In this document: piece by piece, positions 13,001 to 21,726 of the stretch | Position numbering within the stretch: position 1 is the first letter of the stretch | Layout: the number at the start of each line of letters is the position of its first letter | Assembly (NCBI GenBank): GCA_028583605.1 | Contig: CM053333.1 | Coordinates: 12,237,638-12,301,637 of the forward strand | DNA length: 64,000 nt | Origin: Dastarcus helophoroides | Lineage: Eukaryota; Arthropoda; Insecta; Coleoptera; Bothrideridae | Direction: 5' to 3' | Position numbers and translations under genes: made by a program | Notes under the pieces: generated by a model | What the model saw: only the letters and a program-made list of their open reading frames with translations | Databases searched by the model: none | What the model was told of the DNA's origin: nothing

Positions 13001-13060
13001 GAGACCTCTTCTACTAGAGAAACCGATCAAAATCAATTGGCGAACCCAAAAACGCCCTAA
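6689..13060 (+). CDS. NfI: Nuclear factor I transcription factor gene (3' portion, six exons)
   Basis: Nuclear factor I proteins are sequence-specific nuclear DNA-binding transcription factors. The six exons read 6689-7064, 7568-7669, 7726-7878, 7935-8122, 8173-8517 and 12680-13060, and all joins keep frame (phases 1, 1, 1, 0, 0), giving 514 residues here. Exon 1 is nearly identical to the second half of the animal NFI domain ([53 protein letters not shown]). Later exons keep the collinear vertebrate NFI landmarks [26 protein letters not shown] and an SPNR-like segment. The first part of the DNA-binding domain and the start codon are not in the window, because no upstream frame resembles them. 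The first four introns here are 50-503 nt and the last is 4162 nt. The exon chain is my reading of splice sites; the last join is the least certain. Confidence 0.93.
7568..7669 (+). CDS. NfI: NFI short exon with GVF..EL motif
   Basis: This 102-nt exon sits between acceptor TTGTTGCAG and donor GTAATT. It encodes [10 protein letters not shown] then [15 protein letters not shown]. The motif aligns with the segment of vertebrate NFI proteins just after the DNA-binding domain (SGVF..xEL). It enters and leaves in phase 1, so it could be skipped without a frame change and is a candidate cassette exon. It is too short and in the wrong frame to be caught as a long reading frame. The longer frame crossing it (7415-7618) is in another frame and I regard it as noise. 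Confidence 0.85.
7726..7878 (+). CDS. NfI: NFI exon: transactivation-region start
   Basis: The acceptor is TTTGTATTTCAG and the donor GTACGT at 7879. The exon is 153 nt and enters and leaves in phase 1. It encodes [20 protein letters not shown] followed by a Tyr/Ser-rich stretch ([10 protein letters not shown]). The SSYYSMS-like stretch of vertebrate NFI lies at the matching place. It is separated from the preceding exon by a 56-nt intron and from the next by another 56-nt intron. Confidence 0.87.
7935..8122 (+). CDS. NfI: NFI exon with DTL..FV..VC motif
   Basis: The acceptor is AATTTTCCAG and the donor AG|GTAGTA at 8123. The 188-nt exon enters in phase 1 and ends in phase 0. It encodes a Ser/Gln/His-rich stretch ([10 protein letters not shown]), then [15 protein letters not shown], which aligns with the ETLKEFVQLVC motif of vertebrate NFI proteins. 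The following intron is only 50 nt, near the lower limit for animal introns. Confidence 0.9.
8173..8517 (+). CDS. NfI: NFI exon: proline-rich transactivation region
   Basis: This phase-0 exon starts after TATTCCAG. It encodes [14 protein letters not shown], matching the PMLPPPPPPPMARPV hallmark of NFI, then a Ser/Pro-rich region ([20 protein letters not shown]). I place the donor at 8518 (CAT|GTTGGT) because only phase 0 joins the terminal exon in frame. A better-looking donor at 8522 (TTG|GTAGTG) is phase 1 and would not. If the intron is retained, the frame runs on to a stop at 8566-8568, a possible shorter isoform. Confidence 0.85.
8927..9345 (-). mobile_element. GGACTGGTCC family retroposon, copy 1 (split by a MITE)
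   Basis: This copy reads in reverse orientation, from CAACGGACTGGTCCTTGG through AATACAAATCTTGTCCCC to GCTCTAACGCG and a CTTCAGAGAGA end. The MITE at 8967-9239 interrupts it exactly at a TA. Removing the MITE restores the sequence seen in the other copies. The copy holds one arm only. Confidence 0.8.
8967..9239. mobile_element. 273-bp MITE, second copy of the CAGTCGACT family
   Basis: The ends are CAGTCGACTTTCGCTAAAG and GGGAGTCTACTG, with TA on each side (8965-8966 and 9240-9241). It is closely similar to the copy at 5209. The host repeat gives a clean empty site (GGAA-TA-CAAATC), which proves TA duplication on insertion. Confidence 0.92.
9719..9944 (+). mobile_element. GGACTGGTCC family retroposon, copy 2 (palindromic)
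   Basis: It runs from CTGAAATACAAATTTTGTCC to GACCAGTCCGTTTCA with a self-complementary core (GCTCTAACGTGTTTCCATAG and CGAAACGTGTTAGAGC). It is flanked by a 12-bp direct repeat TCGAAATTTCGA at 9707-9718 and 9945-9956, a likely target duplication. The AT-rich word content of the flanks means a chance match cannot be excluded. Confidence 0.75.
9960..12300. repeat. Degenerate TTTCGACTTTTT repeat tract in NFI intron
   Basis: About 2.3 kb of imperfect short-period repeat is built on words such as AAAATTTCGACTTTTT and TTTTTGAAAATTTC. Inside it, about 10629-11010 and 11011-11395 are a direct tandem duplication of roughly 381 bp (shared GTGAAAACCTTGACCTCAAA). The 12300-12679 remainder of the intron is AT-rich and shows nothing else. 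Confidence 0.75.
12680..13060 (+). CDS. NfI: NFI terminal exon
   Basis: The acceptor TAG at 12677-12679 is in frame with a stop, so the exon cannot start earlier. The first codons read [12 protein letters not shown]. The exon continues [12 protein letters not shown] and [16 protein letters not shown], then a Ser/Asn-rich tail ending LANPKTP and a TAA at 13058. The open frame, its higher GC content and its position 3' of the NFI exons support it as the last coding exon. Because the preceding exon and the earlier exon ending at 8122 both end in phase 0, skipping of the 8173 exon is also possible. I place it in NFI by context and only partial sequence recognition. Confidence 0.75.
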   Translation: MFSYPTMSGMSGVISPTNLSMYGQNVNSSRGTQRSSISRWNAPLFTLDQEDFSMIGNHPANAESNTIILMDDGASSATGSEHNSAQCCNSANLMCDADRFFQGSDALETSSTRETDQNQLANPKTP

Positions 13061-13550
13061 CTTTTACAACGACGTACAACTGCCTTACGATCTTTGCAGC
13101 TTTCTTGCCAAGTTATGTGTGATGATTATGTTGACTTTTGATCAATTAACGCGTTTTGTGCGTACGCGTCACTTAGTCTGCTCAATTAGAATAGTTACGT
13201 TCGGTAGAGTGTAAAAAAAAATTCAGTCCGTTTTCGGTCTTTACAGGGTTACCAACTTTAAAAGTAACAAATTTTTATCGTCTAAGTCATCCAGGTCTCT
13301 AAATTTTTTCATCCGAATTTTTGGTCAATTTCGTTTGATGTTAGGAAATTTCGGCGTAGACGATAAGAATTTTAAGATGTTTTTTGTTCGTTTAGATGTT
13401 TTTAAATAAAAAGAGTTTTTAAGGCGAATATTTTTAGTTAGAATGTTTTCAAATTGAAACGTCGTGCAGCCTTCAGTATGCGATAAGCAAGTGCAAGGGT
13501 AATTTTGAGAACGTGATGAATGTTAAAGAGAAGTTTTAGATTTTATTTAG
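13061..13550 (+). other. Likely NFI 3' UTR
   Basis: This AT-rich sequence directly follows the NFI stop codon, with no open frame and no repeat recognised. A canonical AATAAA lies at 13405-13410, but I cannot tell which poly(A) site is used. The real UTR may continue into the repeated segment beyond 13550. Confidence 0.5.
13405..13410 (+). promoter_or_regulatory. Candidate poly(A) signal for NFI
   Basis: An AATAAA hexamer lies about 345 nt after the NFI stop codon. Such hexamers are common by chance in AT-rich DNA, so this is tentative. Confidence 0.35.
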
Positions 13551-15240
13551 GCCTTCATTGAGCTGCACTTACAAGTGCAAGAAGTGGAAATATAAAAAAA
13601 GTATCTTTGTGCTTTTCCAAGTTTAATTTCATCCATTTCAATCTTTCGTTACTGAAATGGTTGAGCACGCAACATCAAATTTCGAGGCAAGATTTGACGT
13701 TCTTGAAGCGTTCTATCACATGCTATTTCTGTGTACCTTTTAAGTGAGTCTCTAACTCTTAAAAATGAAACAATTTCGTAACGAAGAAAAGCTTAGTTGC
13801 CCCGCGTAAGTTAGCTTGCCTCAAGAAGAATAATGTTTTGATGGATTTGTCCGATTGCCAAGAGGTTCTCATCTGTAAGCAAGCTACTTTTCCAAATTTA
13901 ATTTTACGCAACGGAAGAGCTCCAAAGATAAAGTCTTGATGTCAAAGTATTACCTTGTTTGTATTAGTTCATTTGGAACAACCTTTTTTTTGGTTTTCAA
14001 GAATGGTTCAAAGCCCCAAACTTTTTCCTTGTCTTCGTTGAAATGTCTACAAGTGCAATAAATCTCCATGGAAATATCCTCTTCATTTATGCTGCTTTTA
14101 AATCCTTTCGATCGCGGAAGAGCATTTTAATCATCCATTTCAGAACACTCAAAATTATGCAATTCTCGTGGCACGATTTGAGTTTTGAAGATCTTTTATC
14201 AGTTGATTTTTGTACTTTTCAAGAGTAAATAGATTCTGTTGCCTGCACAAGGATAATAAGTTTCGTGAAAAAATTGATATCCGATTGCCATCTCGTCCCC
14301 AATCAAGCTACTTTTTCAAGCCTAATTTGTTTTTCATCTACAGAAGAGCTCCAGAGATCATATTGTTACGTCAAAATTTGACGTTGTTATTGATTTGAAA
14401 TAAAATTCTATTGATGTTGAGTGGTTCCAACCCCAAACATCTTCTTTGTCTTCGTGGAACTGCCCCGACAAGTCGCCATGGAAATATTCTCTCCAGCTAA
14501 ACTGTTATTCCATTTTTCTCATTTTTTTGTCACGGATGAACAGTTAAAATCATCCTCGGGACAAAATTTGATCTTTTGCAGGTGTCCATCAGTTGATTTG
14601 GAACGCAATTTTCGTACCATTCAAGAGTGTGTTTGCAACTGTCAAAAAGTGAAACTAATTATTTTCGTAGTAAAAAATTTGCTACTCCAAAGTAGATTCT
14701 CCTGCTTCCACAAGGATAAAAGTTTCATGCCTGATAGCGATGGCTTTTTTGTCTTTAACCAAGTAACTTTTTCGGTTTCTCTTCCATTCCACCCACATAA
14801 CATTATTGAAAAGTAGAACAATCGCATTCGAAGTCAAGTAAGAGGAAGGTTTCTATTGAATTCTGACACGAGGTGGCCTTCGTTAATCTCATGTCATTTT
14901 ACTAACCTTTCTCTTACGTGATGCTTGGTTGGTCGTTATTTTTCTGTTTTTTAAGAATGTTTGTAGGAGCAATTTCGAAGCCCCAAACTTCTTTCTTGCA
15001 TTTGCCGAATAGTCGTCACAAGTGCAACAAGTTTCTATAGAAACATTGTGGTTAAAGAAACAACTTTTCCAAGTTGATTCTTTCTTTGCTTCGTCCAAAA
15101 AAGCCCAGCCAAGACTATGCCAAATTCGTGTCAGAATTAGACGGATGATTTCAGGTGAAAATGTTGTGTTTTCAAAAGCTGTTTTCCTTCTAGCTATAAA
15201 ATAAGTGTTCTGAAAGAGAAGTAAAAAAGAACACAAATTT
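13550..15240. repeat. Diverged tandem repeat downstream of NFI
   Basis: Related segments recur at about 13560, 14010, 14425 and 14975. They share CCCCAAAC near a CTTGTCTTCGT-type word, then ACAAGTGCAA and a TATGGAAATAT-like word. Interleaved segments share AAGCTACTTTT and GAAGAGCTCCA. Spacing varies from about 415 to 550 bp. The many short frames here show no protein similarity I recognise. Confidence 0.6.
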
Positions 15241-15269
15241 ATCTGTGATTATGACGAAAAAATGTCTAC

Positions 15270-15960
15270 TGGTCCTAACGGTCTTACACTTAACACTAAA
15301 AAGACCAAACTCTTGGTCGTGAGTAAGCAACCGAACCCACAAGTGGAGCTCTGGATTGGTCCAAATAAATTAGAAAATGTATAGTAAATAAATTATTTGG
15401 GACAGTTTCTGAACGAAAATTGGGACAATGCAATAGAAATAAAATCAATAATTGAGCAAGCTAGGGCTGCCTTTGTAAGGATGAAAGGATTCTATGTGGA
15501 CATGAACTAAACATTGATCTTATAATGAGAATGGTCAGGTGTTATGTTTTTTCTGTTTTCTTATATGGAGTGGAATCATGGGCCCTAACAGAGGATAACT
15601 TGAAGCGGCTTGAAGTATTTGAATTGTGGTCCTACAGACGCATGCTGAGAATAAGCTGGATGGACCATCTCACTAACGTAGAGGTCTTGAACAGGATGAA
15701 GAAGGATAAAGAAATTGTAAACAGAATAAAGATTCGAAAGCTGTTTTATTTTGGCCATGTCATGAGACATCCGGAGATATATGACATGTTGCATTTGATC
15801 ATGAAGGTGATGAAAGGTGGACCTGGTAGACGAAGAACATCCTGGGTCAGAAACCAAAGACAATGGTTCGGATAGACAACAAGTCAACTTTTCAGAACAA
15901 CGGTAAATAAAATAATGATAACTAACATTCGTTAAATGGATATAGCACACCAAGAAGAAG
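15270..15960 (+). pseudogene. Endonuclease-reverse transcriptase relic (RTE-like non-LTR retrotransposon, C-terminal part)
   Basis: Broken frames encode GLTLNTKKTKLLVVS, INYLGQFLN, then an open stretch at 15525-15875 with FLYGVESWALTEDNLKRLE, YRRMLRISW, IRKLFYFGHVMRHPE and GGPGRRRTSW. This is the C-terminal segment of the abundant arthropod endonuclease-reverse transcriptase family. In-frame stops before 15525 and the absence of the endonuclease and catalytic YADD parts show a 5'-truncated, dead copy. The 3' end CACCAAGAAGAAG near 15945 looks like the element's tail. Clade assignment is from memory of the family and is less sure than the retroelement call. Confidence 0.85.
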
Positions 15961-18290
15961 GTCCTAATCGATATGGTTTTCTTATTTTCAGTTCTACTAC
16001 TTATCATTCTTTCCCTTTCATTCAAAGCGGCTATTCATGATCACGCTAATTCTATGTCCGAAGTTAATATTCCAAAATTCCCTATTCATTGATTTGAAAC
16101 GTGCAAGGCTAAATGTGTTTCTAGATATCAGAAAATATGTATGAAAATCGAAACAATAAAAAGTGAAAAAGCATAACTAATCCAAAGGAAGTTCTAGTAA
16201 TAAAGTTCCATTGAAAAATGTCCAATTGCCATGATTCTTTTGTCTGCTATTAAACTCAGTGTCCGAGTTTAATTTCCTTTTCATTGGCATCACAACACAA
16301 ATTCTACACATTCAAAAATTCCGATGAAAAAATCGATAACAATTCGTTATGGTTTTCGCATTTTCAACCAAAAGTATAATTTCCTCTTTATTTCCTTTAC
16401 ATATTTTCATAGAGGAACGTACTAACTGTATCAATATCGTAGCTACGAGAAAGGAAAAATTTCGATGTGAAGATTGAGAGTAATTTATTTATTCTAGAGT
16501 TTAGCTGTGAGATTTCTCCTATATAGCAAACTGGTTTGCTTATTTTCAAGCTTCTAAAAATCTAGTCCTTCATGAATATAGAAGGACACGACTTGCTGAT
16601 TCAGCGTCCACTACGATCTGACGACGTTGCGCGTTCCATTTGAAATTACCTTTGCAAATTAGCGTTTGCTCAAACTTTGTATTTACTCAGCTTAAAAGTG
16701 GATTAATAAGGCTGTACTTCGTAGTGCATGTAGAAAGATATTACGTTATATATACATATATTTACACTCTAAATTGGGAATATTTTACTCGTAGTAGAAT
16801 AGAATTGGTGCCAAGAATGGCTGTGCGTATAACTGTTTGCCTGAAGAAGGCCCACTCGTAAAAAATTGACACGTTTTATGATTGGGCGATCTCCGGCGGT
16901 ATTTTTTAAAGGGAAGTCGCTCGTTAGAAAAACGCACATTTTTCAGTTTGCTTGAAGGTTTTCCTATTCGTTTTTATTGCTAATCTCCCGTAACGAACGA
17001 CTTTACCTTAACCTGACGGTAATCGTACGTCGAAACAGTTAGGTTATACATCAAATGTAATTAAATATAAATAAATAACAAATATTCCGTTCCTATGATC
17101 CTAAGTTGGGTAGAATATCCAGCGGCGTCTTCCACGATGAGCTTGTTCGTTAACAAGCACAATGCTGGGTCCGTGCCTTAGTACTACAATAATATTCTTA
17201 TACTGTTACTGTAGCTTAATTATACTAAAATAGTTCGTTATTGTGCGAGCTTGCTCACTGTTCTACAACGTCGCGTTTCGGATCCACGCTTTTCAGTTAG
17301 GACACCCACCAGGTCAATTTAACCCCCCAGATTGGTATTTCTTCGTTTTCGGCAACGTACATCGTGCTTTCCTGTGATGGATTCGAAAAATTCATTAGGG
17401 CGGCCCAATTTGGAAATTCCCCAGGTCAATTTTTTTCTAGTCATCTCGCAGAGTGACCCCCGACTGAAAATTCACTCCCTCCGCTTTACGACACATACAA
17501 AATACAACGCGTTGGTCACTCTGCATTTTGTGTAATTTTGTTGGCGATCTTTCAAGTTGACGCGAAATTCACTAAACACCTTGATGAGAAAATGCTTATG
17601 ATTTATATTATACCCATGGGTATAGATAGATCTTAAGTTATTTAACAGCGAAATACGGAACAACATCCCAGGTCATTTCTGTATTCATTTATTAACCAAG
17701 GTTATTGGTGATTTAAAAATTGAAAGATTTTATTTAGAAACACATTGTATATAAATAAGAACGTATTGTTATTTACGCATATAATATACTTATAGAATCG
17801 GGTGATATTTAACCAGTGCCATGATATTGTTGATTAAATTGTTAGACATTATAAACTCAGTAGTAGTTATATTATTATTTAGAAAGCTTAACCAAAGCCA
17901 TTGTATGAGTTTAATTTAAAATTAAATCAGAGGGTTTATTTAATAATCTGCTGTTTTATTTATAACTTTCTCCCCTATGCTAACACGCGAAGGCAAGATA
18001 GCAATCTTTGGCCTAGCAATGGAAGGCAATTCCCTATTCCTTCTTGGCGACGCGTTGTCGAATGATTCATTTTAAAATGTTTCAGTTGTTTTTCAAATCT
18101 CAAGATCTGCTATCAATATTATTATTTATTGTTAATAACAAAATTAGTATTAAGAATTATTTAGCCAACACTAGCCCAATTAAAACGTCTCGTATTACAT
18201 TTCCTTTGCAATCACTTTGCTTGGAATTTTCGTCGCCTTCCAAATCATCAGATCCTCAGCGATTTTTTAAAACAAATTTCGACAAAAGCT
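15960..18290. other. Gene-free AT-rich stretch
   Basis: I see no supported gene here. Short frames (16640-16861, 17332-17535) lack recognisable sequence. A repeated CCAGGTCAATTT word occurs near 17312 and 17420. The motif GCCTGAAGAAGGC near 16837 resembles the hairpins of the retroposon families elsewhere in the window, but is isolated. Confidence 0.4.
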
Positions 18291-18440
18291 AATGTACGAG
18301 GTGTGTTCAAAAATTAAGGTGACTATTTTTATGAACAAATATTTATTTATTCATCAACATTTATACTGTCCCCTTTAAAGTAATCCCCCTCAGATAAAAT
18401 GCACTTCTGACAACGCTTTTTCCAATCTTCAAAGCACTTC

Positions 18441-21010
18441 TTAAGCACTTTTTGGTATAGCCTTGGGCTCCTCTAGCGATGGGGTTTTTATTTCATCAAT
18501 CGTTGCAAATATTCGTCCTTTCATAGGTCTCTTAAGTTTTGGGAACAGGAAAAAGTCGGAGGGGGTCAAATCCGGTGAATATGGTGGATGAGGCATGATT
18601 GTCGTCTTGTTTTTGGCCAAAAAACCTCTCACAAGCAACGATGAATGAGCAGGTGCATAATTGTGATGCAAAAGCCATGAATTATTTTTGCACAATTCCG
18701 GACGTTTTTTACTACTCCTTATTGATCGTACGACCTTGAGGTAAAAACTCCTGGTGCACTAGGCCATGGTAGTCGAAAAAAAAAAAACAGTGAGCAAAAC
18801 TTTGACATTTGATCGAACTTGGCATGCTTTTTTCGGTCTTGGCTCTCGTGGGTGCTTCCATTGAGACGATTTGGTTTTGGTTTCGACGTCATAACCATAT
18901 AGCAATGATTCGTCACCAGGTATGACCCTTTTGAGTGAATCAAGATCATCACTGACGTCATTCAAGAGCTCCTGGGCGATGCTCATGCGACGGTTCTTTT
19001 GATCAAAATTCAGAAGTTTCGAAACAAACTTCAGTGACACACGTCTCATGCCCAAAACATACGAAAAAATTGCATGATACGAGCCGACATCCTCAGCAAC
19101 TTCTCTTATGGTAGGGTGGGTGCACCAGTAACAAACCGTTTAAGAGACATTTTGAAACAAAATTTGATAATGTAACTCAATTATTACATCAATCATTATA
19201 AAAATGATACATTGTATTCCTCGTCTACCATATCATCATATAGTTTATTCCGATTTTTTTAATAACTATTAGGTTTATTTTTATTCAAAAGCGAATGTGG
19301 CAAGTCTCAATGTGCCTAAGGTGGACCAGATTGTACCAATAATATACCAGGTATTGTGCCAATAGTAGACCAGTAAATAAAGTGAATGTTTTTAATGAAG
19401 AATAACTTTATTATCAGTAATATTGAACTTAATTAAGTTTATACTAAGTAATCATCACAACTTTAAGTCAGTCCCAGAAAAATATTCCCTTTCATACTTA
19501 ACGATTACGTATTCGCCTTTCTTTGATTTTTGGGTAATCTTCAAAGATTTATAAACAAAGAAAAGTACATTCTCATCATCAGAATCTGAATGAATTCTTA
19601 ATCGCTTTATTATTTGTTTTTTGTAGAGGTTGCTTTTTTTTCATCTGAATCTGTTTCCTGTTTCCTATTCCTCTTTGATTTTTTTCTCTATTCGTTGTCT
19701 TCAGAGCTTTTCTTTTTTCTTCTTATTTCTTGATCTTTTTTTCTCTTTCCAATATTTCATCCATTTACTGCTGTTTACTGGATCAAGTGGGCAAATTTTA
19801 CGGTTTTTCTGATTGCCTTTAATTGTAGATTCAGACGGCCACACAATTGCTACTGCAAATGCTGGACTTTCTTTTTTGCCATCGCTATTATCCAGGATTT
19901 AAGCAATACTTCTTCTTGTAAGGTCAATATGGTTGGAGGTCCCATTTTTCTCGGCAAGGGTATTGCAGTTTCATTTTATTTATAATTGTTGTGTGAGGAA
20001 TATTTTGCGGCGAGAATTTTCGGCATGTTTCTCTCACTTTGGCACATTTGCTTATTTCTTCTATTGCTTTTAGGACGTCTTCCTCTTTATATCTGAAAAA
20101 TGTTCTTTTCGGTGGCACACTGTATGTGAAAAAAGTATAAGCGGTAAATTATTGGAACAAATTCATAGTATAGATATCACCACTATTATACCACCGGTCA
20201 ACGACTGGAACATTGTGAATTTTTGAAGAATTTGTTATAATACTTTACTAGGGCATCATAAGTGAAAATAAATATAATAGAAAAACTAAAAAAAAATATT
20301 ACAAAGCTTAATCACCAGTTGTTGACCAAATGGAACATTACTGGAAGTCCATAGAATTTGTACTCCATTAGTTTTCTAAAGACAATTATCGATTCAAATT
20401 AGTATTTTCTGAGAAAATAATGTGTAATATTATTGATATATGTATTATAATATGCATTTAACACGAAAATATCCTACAAAAATTGATGTAAACAAAGATT
20501 TAAAAGGATTAAAATAACTTACCGTCGTACGCGCGCTTAGTAGAATGGTCCCCCAAAACAAAGTGAACGAATCACGTTTTGGAATAGGTAGTTTTAACCT
20601 GTGTAGATAGCGCGTGAATCACTTTTAGTTATAATTACATAGTTGGTCGAAGTACGCTAAAGCTACCTATCGCAGAAAAATTGGCGAAAAATTTAAAAGA
20701 AGGTTAATATTTATATCTGAAGTTTAAAATGGTGTACTACTGGTTCCTGGTGTGGGACTGGTGCACCTACCCTAATTCGACGATTTTCAAAAACAATTTT
20801 CTTCACAGCTTCGACGATATCTTCTGCTGTTGATGTGCTGGGGCGTCCAGCGCGAGGTTCGTCGTCGGCTTCTTCTCAGCATCTTGGAGGAGTTTGTACC
20901 ACTTGTTAACATTTATGTTACTTAGAGCAGACTCACCGTACGCCACTGTCAACATTTCAAGTGTTTTAGAGCACTTGATTCCATTCTTCACAGAAAATTT
21001 GATGCGAATT
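18441..21010 (-). pseudogene. mariner transposase pseudogene (interrupted)
   Basis: The minus strand reads in pieces. The N-terminal part lies at 20776-21010 (KTLEMLTVAYGESALS, NVNKWYKLLQD, IVFENRR). After the nested insert come [48 protein letters not shown] and SSQWKHPREPRPKKA, then the HHNYAPAHSS and PHPPYSPDLTPSDFFLFPKL motifs. Mariner transposases cut and paste DNA using a DD34D triad. The second catalytic region reads HHNYAPAH where an aspartate (HHDNAPAH) is usual, and there are frameshifts near 18720-18790 and stops in the N-terminal part, so it is dead. Confidence 0.92.
19114..20772 (-). mobile_element. pogo/Tigger-like DNA transposon relic nested in mariner
   Basis: The terminal inverted repeats are GGGTGGGTGCACCAGT at left and the complement of ACTGGTGCACCTACCC at right, with TA at 19112-19113 and 20773-20774. 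Removing the insert rejoins the mariner transposase frame (ENRR-IT-IREV region) with one TA left. The minus strand at 19924-20118 encodes MPPKRTFFRYKEEDVLKAIE, a psq-type helix-turn-helix start, followed by LLKSWIIAMAKKKG. That is the pogo/CENP-B-like arrangement. The DDE domain is not recognisable, so the copy is internally deleted or decayed. Confidence 0.85.
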
Positions 21011-21283
21011 CTTTGCTCTATTTTTTATAATAATAGAAAATCGCCGAGCACAACAAAATACATCTAACCTTTTTATCTGTCAAAAACAAACTAAGTATGC
21101 TATGTAATTGAAACTGTGAACATATGTTCGGGACATATGTACCAACACAACAACAGCAAAAAATCGATAATCGAATGTACGTTGCCCGCGAAACTTGAAA
21201 AGTCAGCTTACTTTTTGAATAGACCTCGTATGTAATACGTTATATGACAAAACCAAATAAAATGAGTACAACTGGTAAAAACA

Positions 21284-21478
21284 CACTCAACTTCGGATAT
21301 AACCAACTCCGCATGTAGCGAACTTTCGCATATAACGAACTACTGCTTATAACGAACAGAATTATGGTGCAAAGCTTCATGAAAACGTATGCATCTCTGG
21401 TTCGTTTAAAACGAGCACCCGGCTATAACGAACTATTTAAAGATCCCCTTGGTGGTTCGTTATATCCGAAGTAAACTG
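21284..21478. mobile_element. About 195-bp MITE with TATAACGAAC subterminal repeats
   Basis: The ends CACTCAACTTCGGATATAAC and the complement of GTTATATCCGAAGTAAACTG are inverted repeats. The word TATAACGAAC or a close variant occurs several times inside, in both orientations (ATAACGAACTACTG, TATAACGAACAG, CTATAACGAACT). The flanking duplication is not clear, so the boundaries are approximate to a few bases. Confidence 0.75.
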
Positions 21479-21726
21479 CTTGTTGCAGAGAAGATATGGA
21501 GAATACATTTTCTTTATTTAGATTAGCTCTTCCCGTTGAATTAAAACATCGCTCACAACCTATAACTCTACGAGCAGGTGCACATGCAGAGCGAAGTATT
21601 TTATTCTGACAAATTTCGATATTTTTAAATGTTCAAAAAATTTTACTTGTGTTTTTGATCACTGATATAAAAGCCAGACCAAATTTTATGGGGCTGCCTA
21701 GGAGTCAAATTTAGAGAGCGACAATT

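Larger units (their letters stand above)
18297..21228 (-). mobile_element. mariner transposon, inactive, split by a nested element
   Basis: The ends are inverted repeats, CGAGGTGTGTTCAAAAATTA at left and the complement of TTACTTTTTGAATAGACCTCG at right, with TA at 18295-18296 and 21229-21230. Without the insert at 19114-20772 the element is about 1.27 kb, the usual mariner size. The minus-strand transposase lies inside, and the whole unit is intact at its boundaries although the gene is broken. Confidence 0.93.

Noticed and set aside
15585..16025. 146-residue minus-strand frame
   Set aside because: It is the complement of the reverse-transcriptase relic read on the plus strand, which has clear family motifs.
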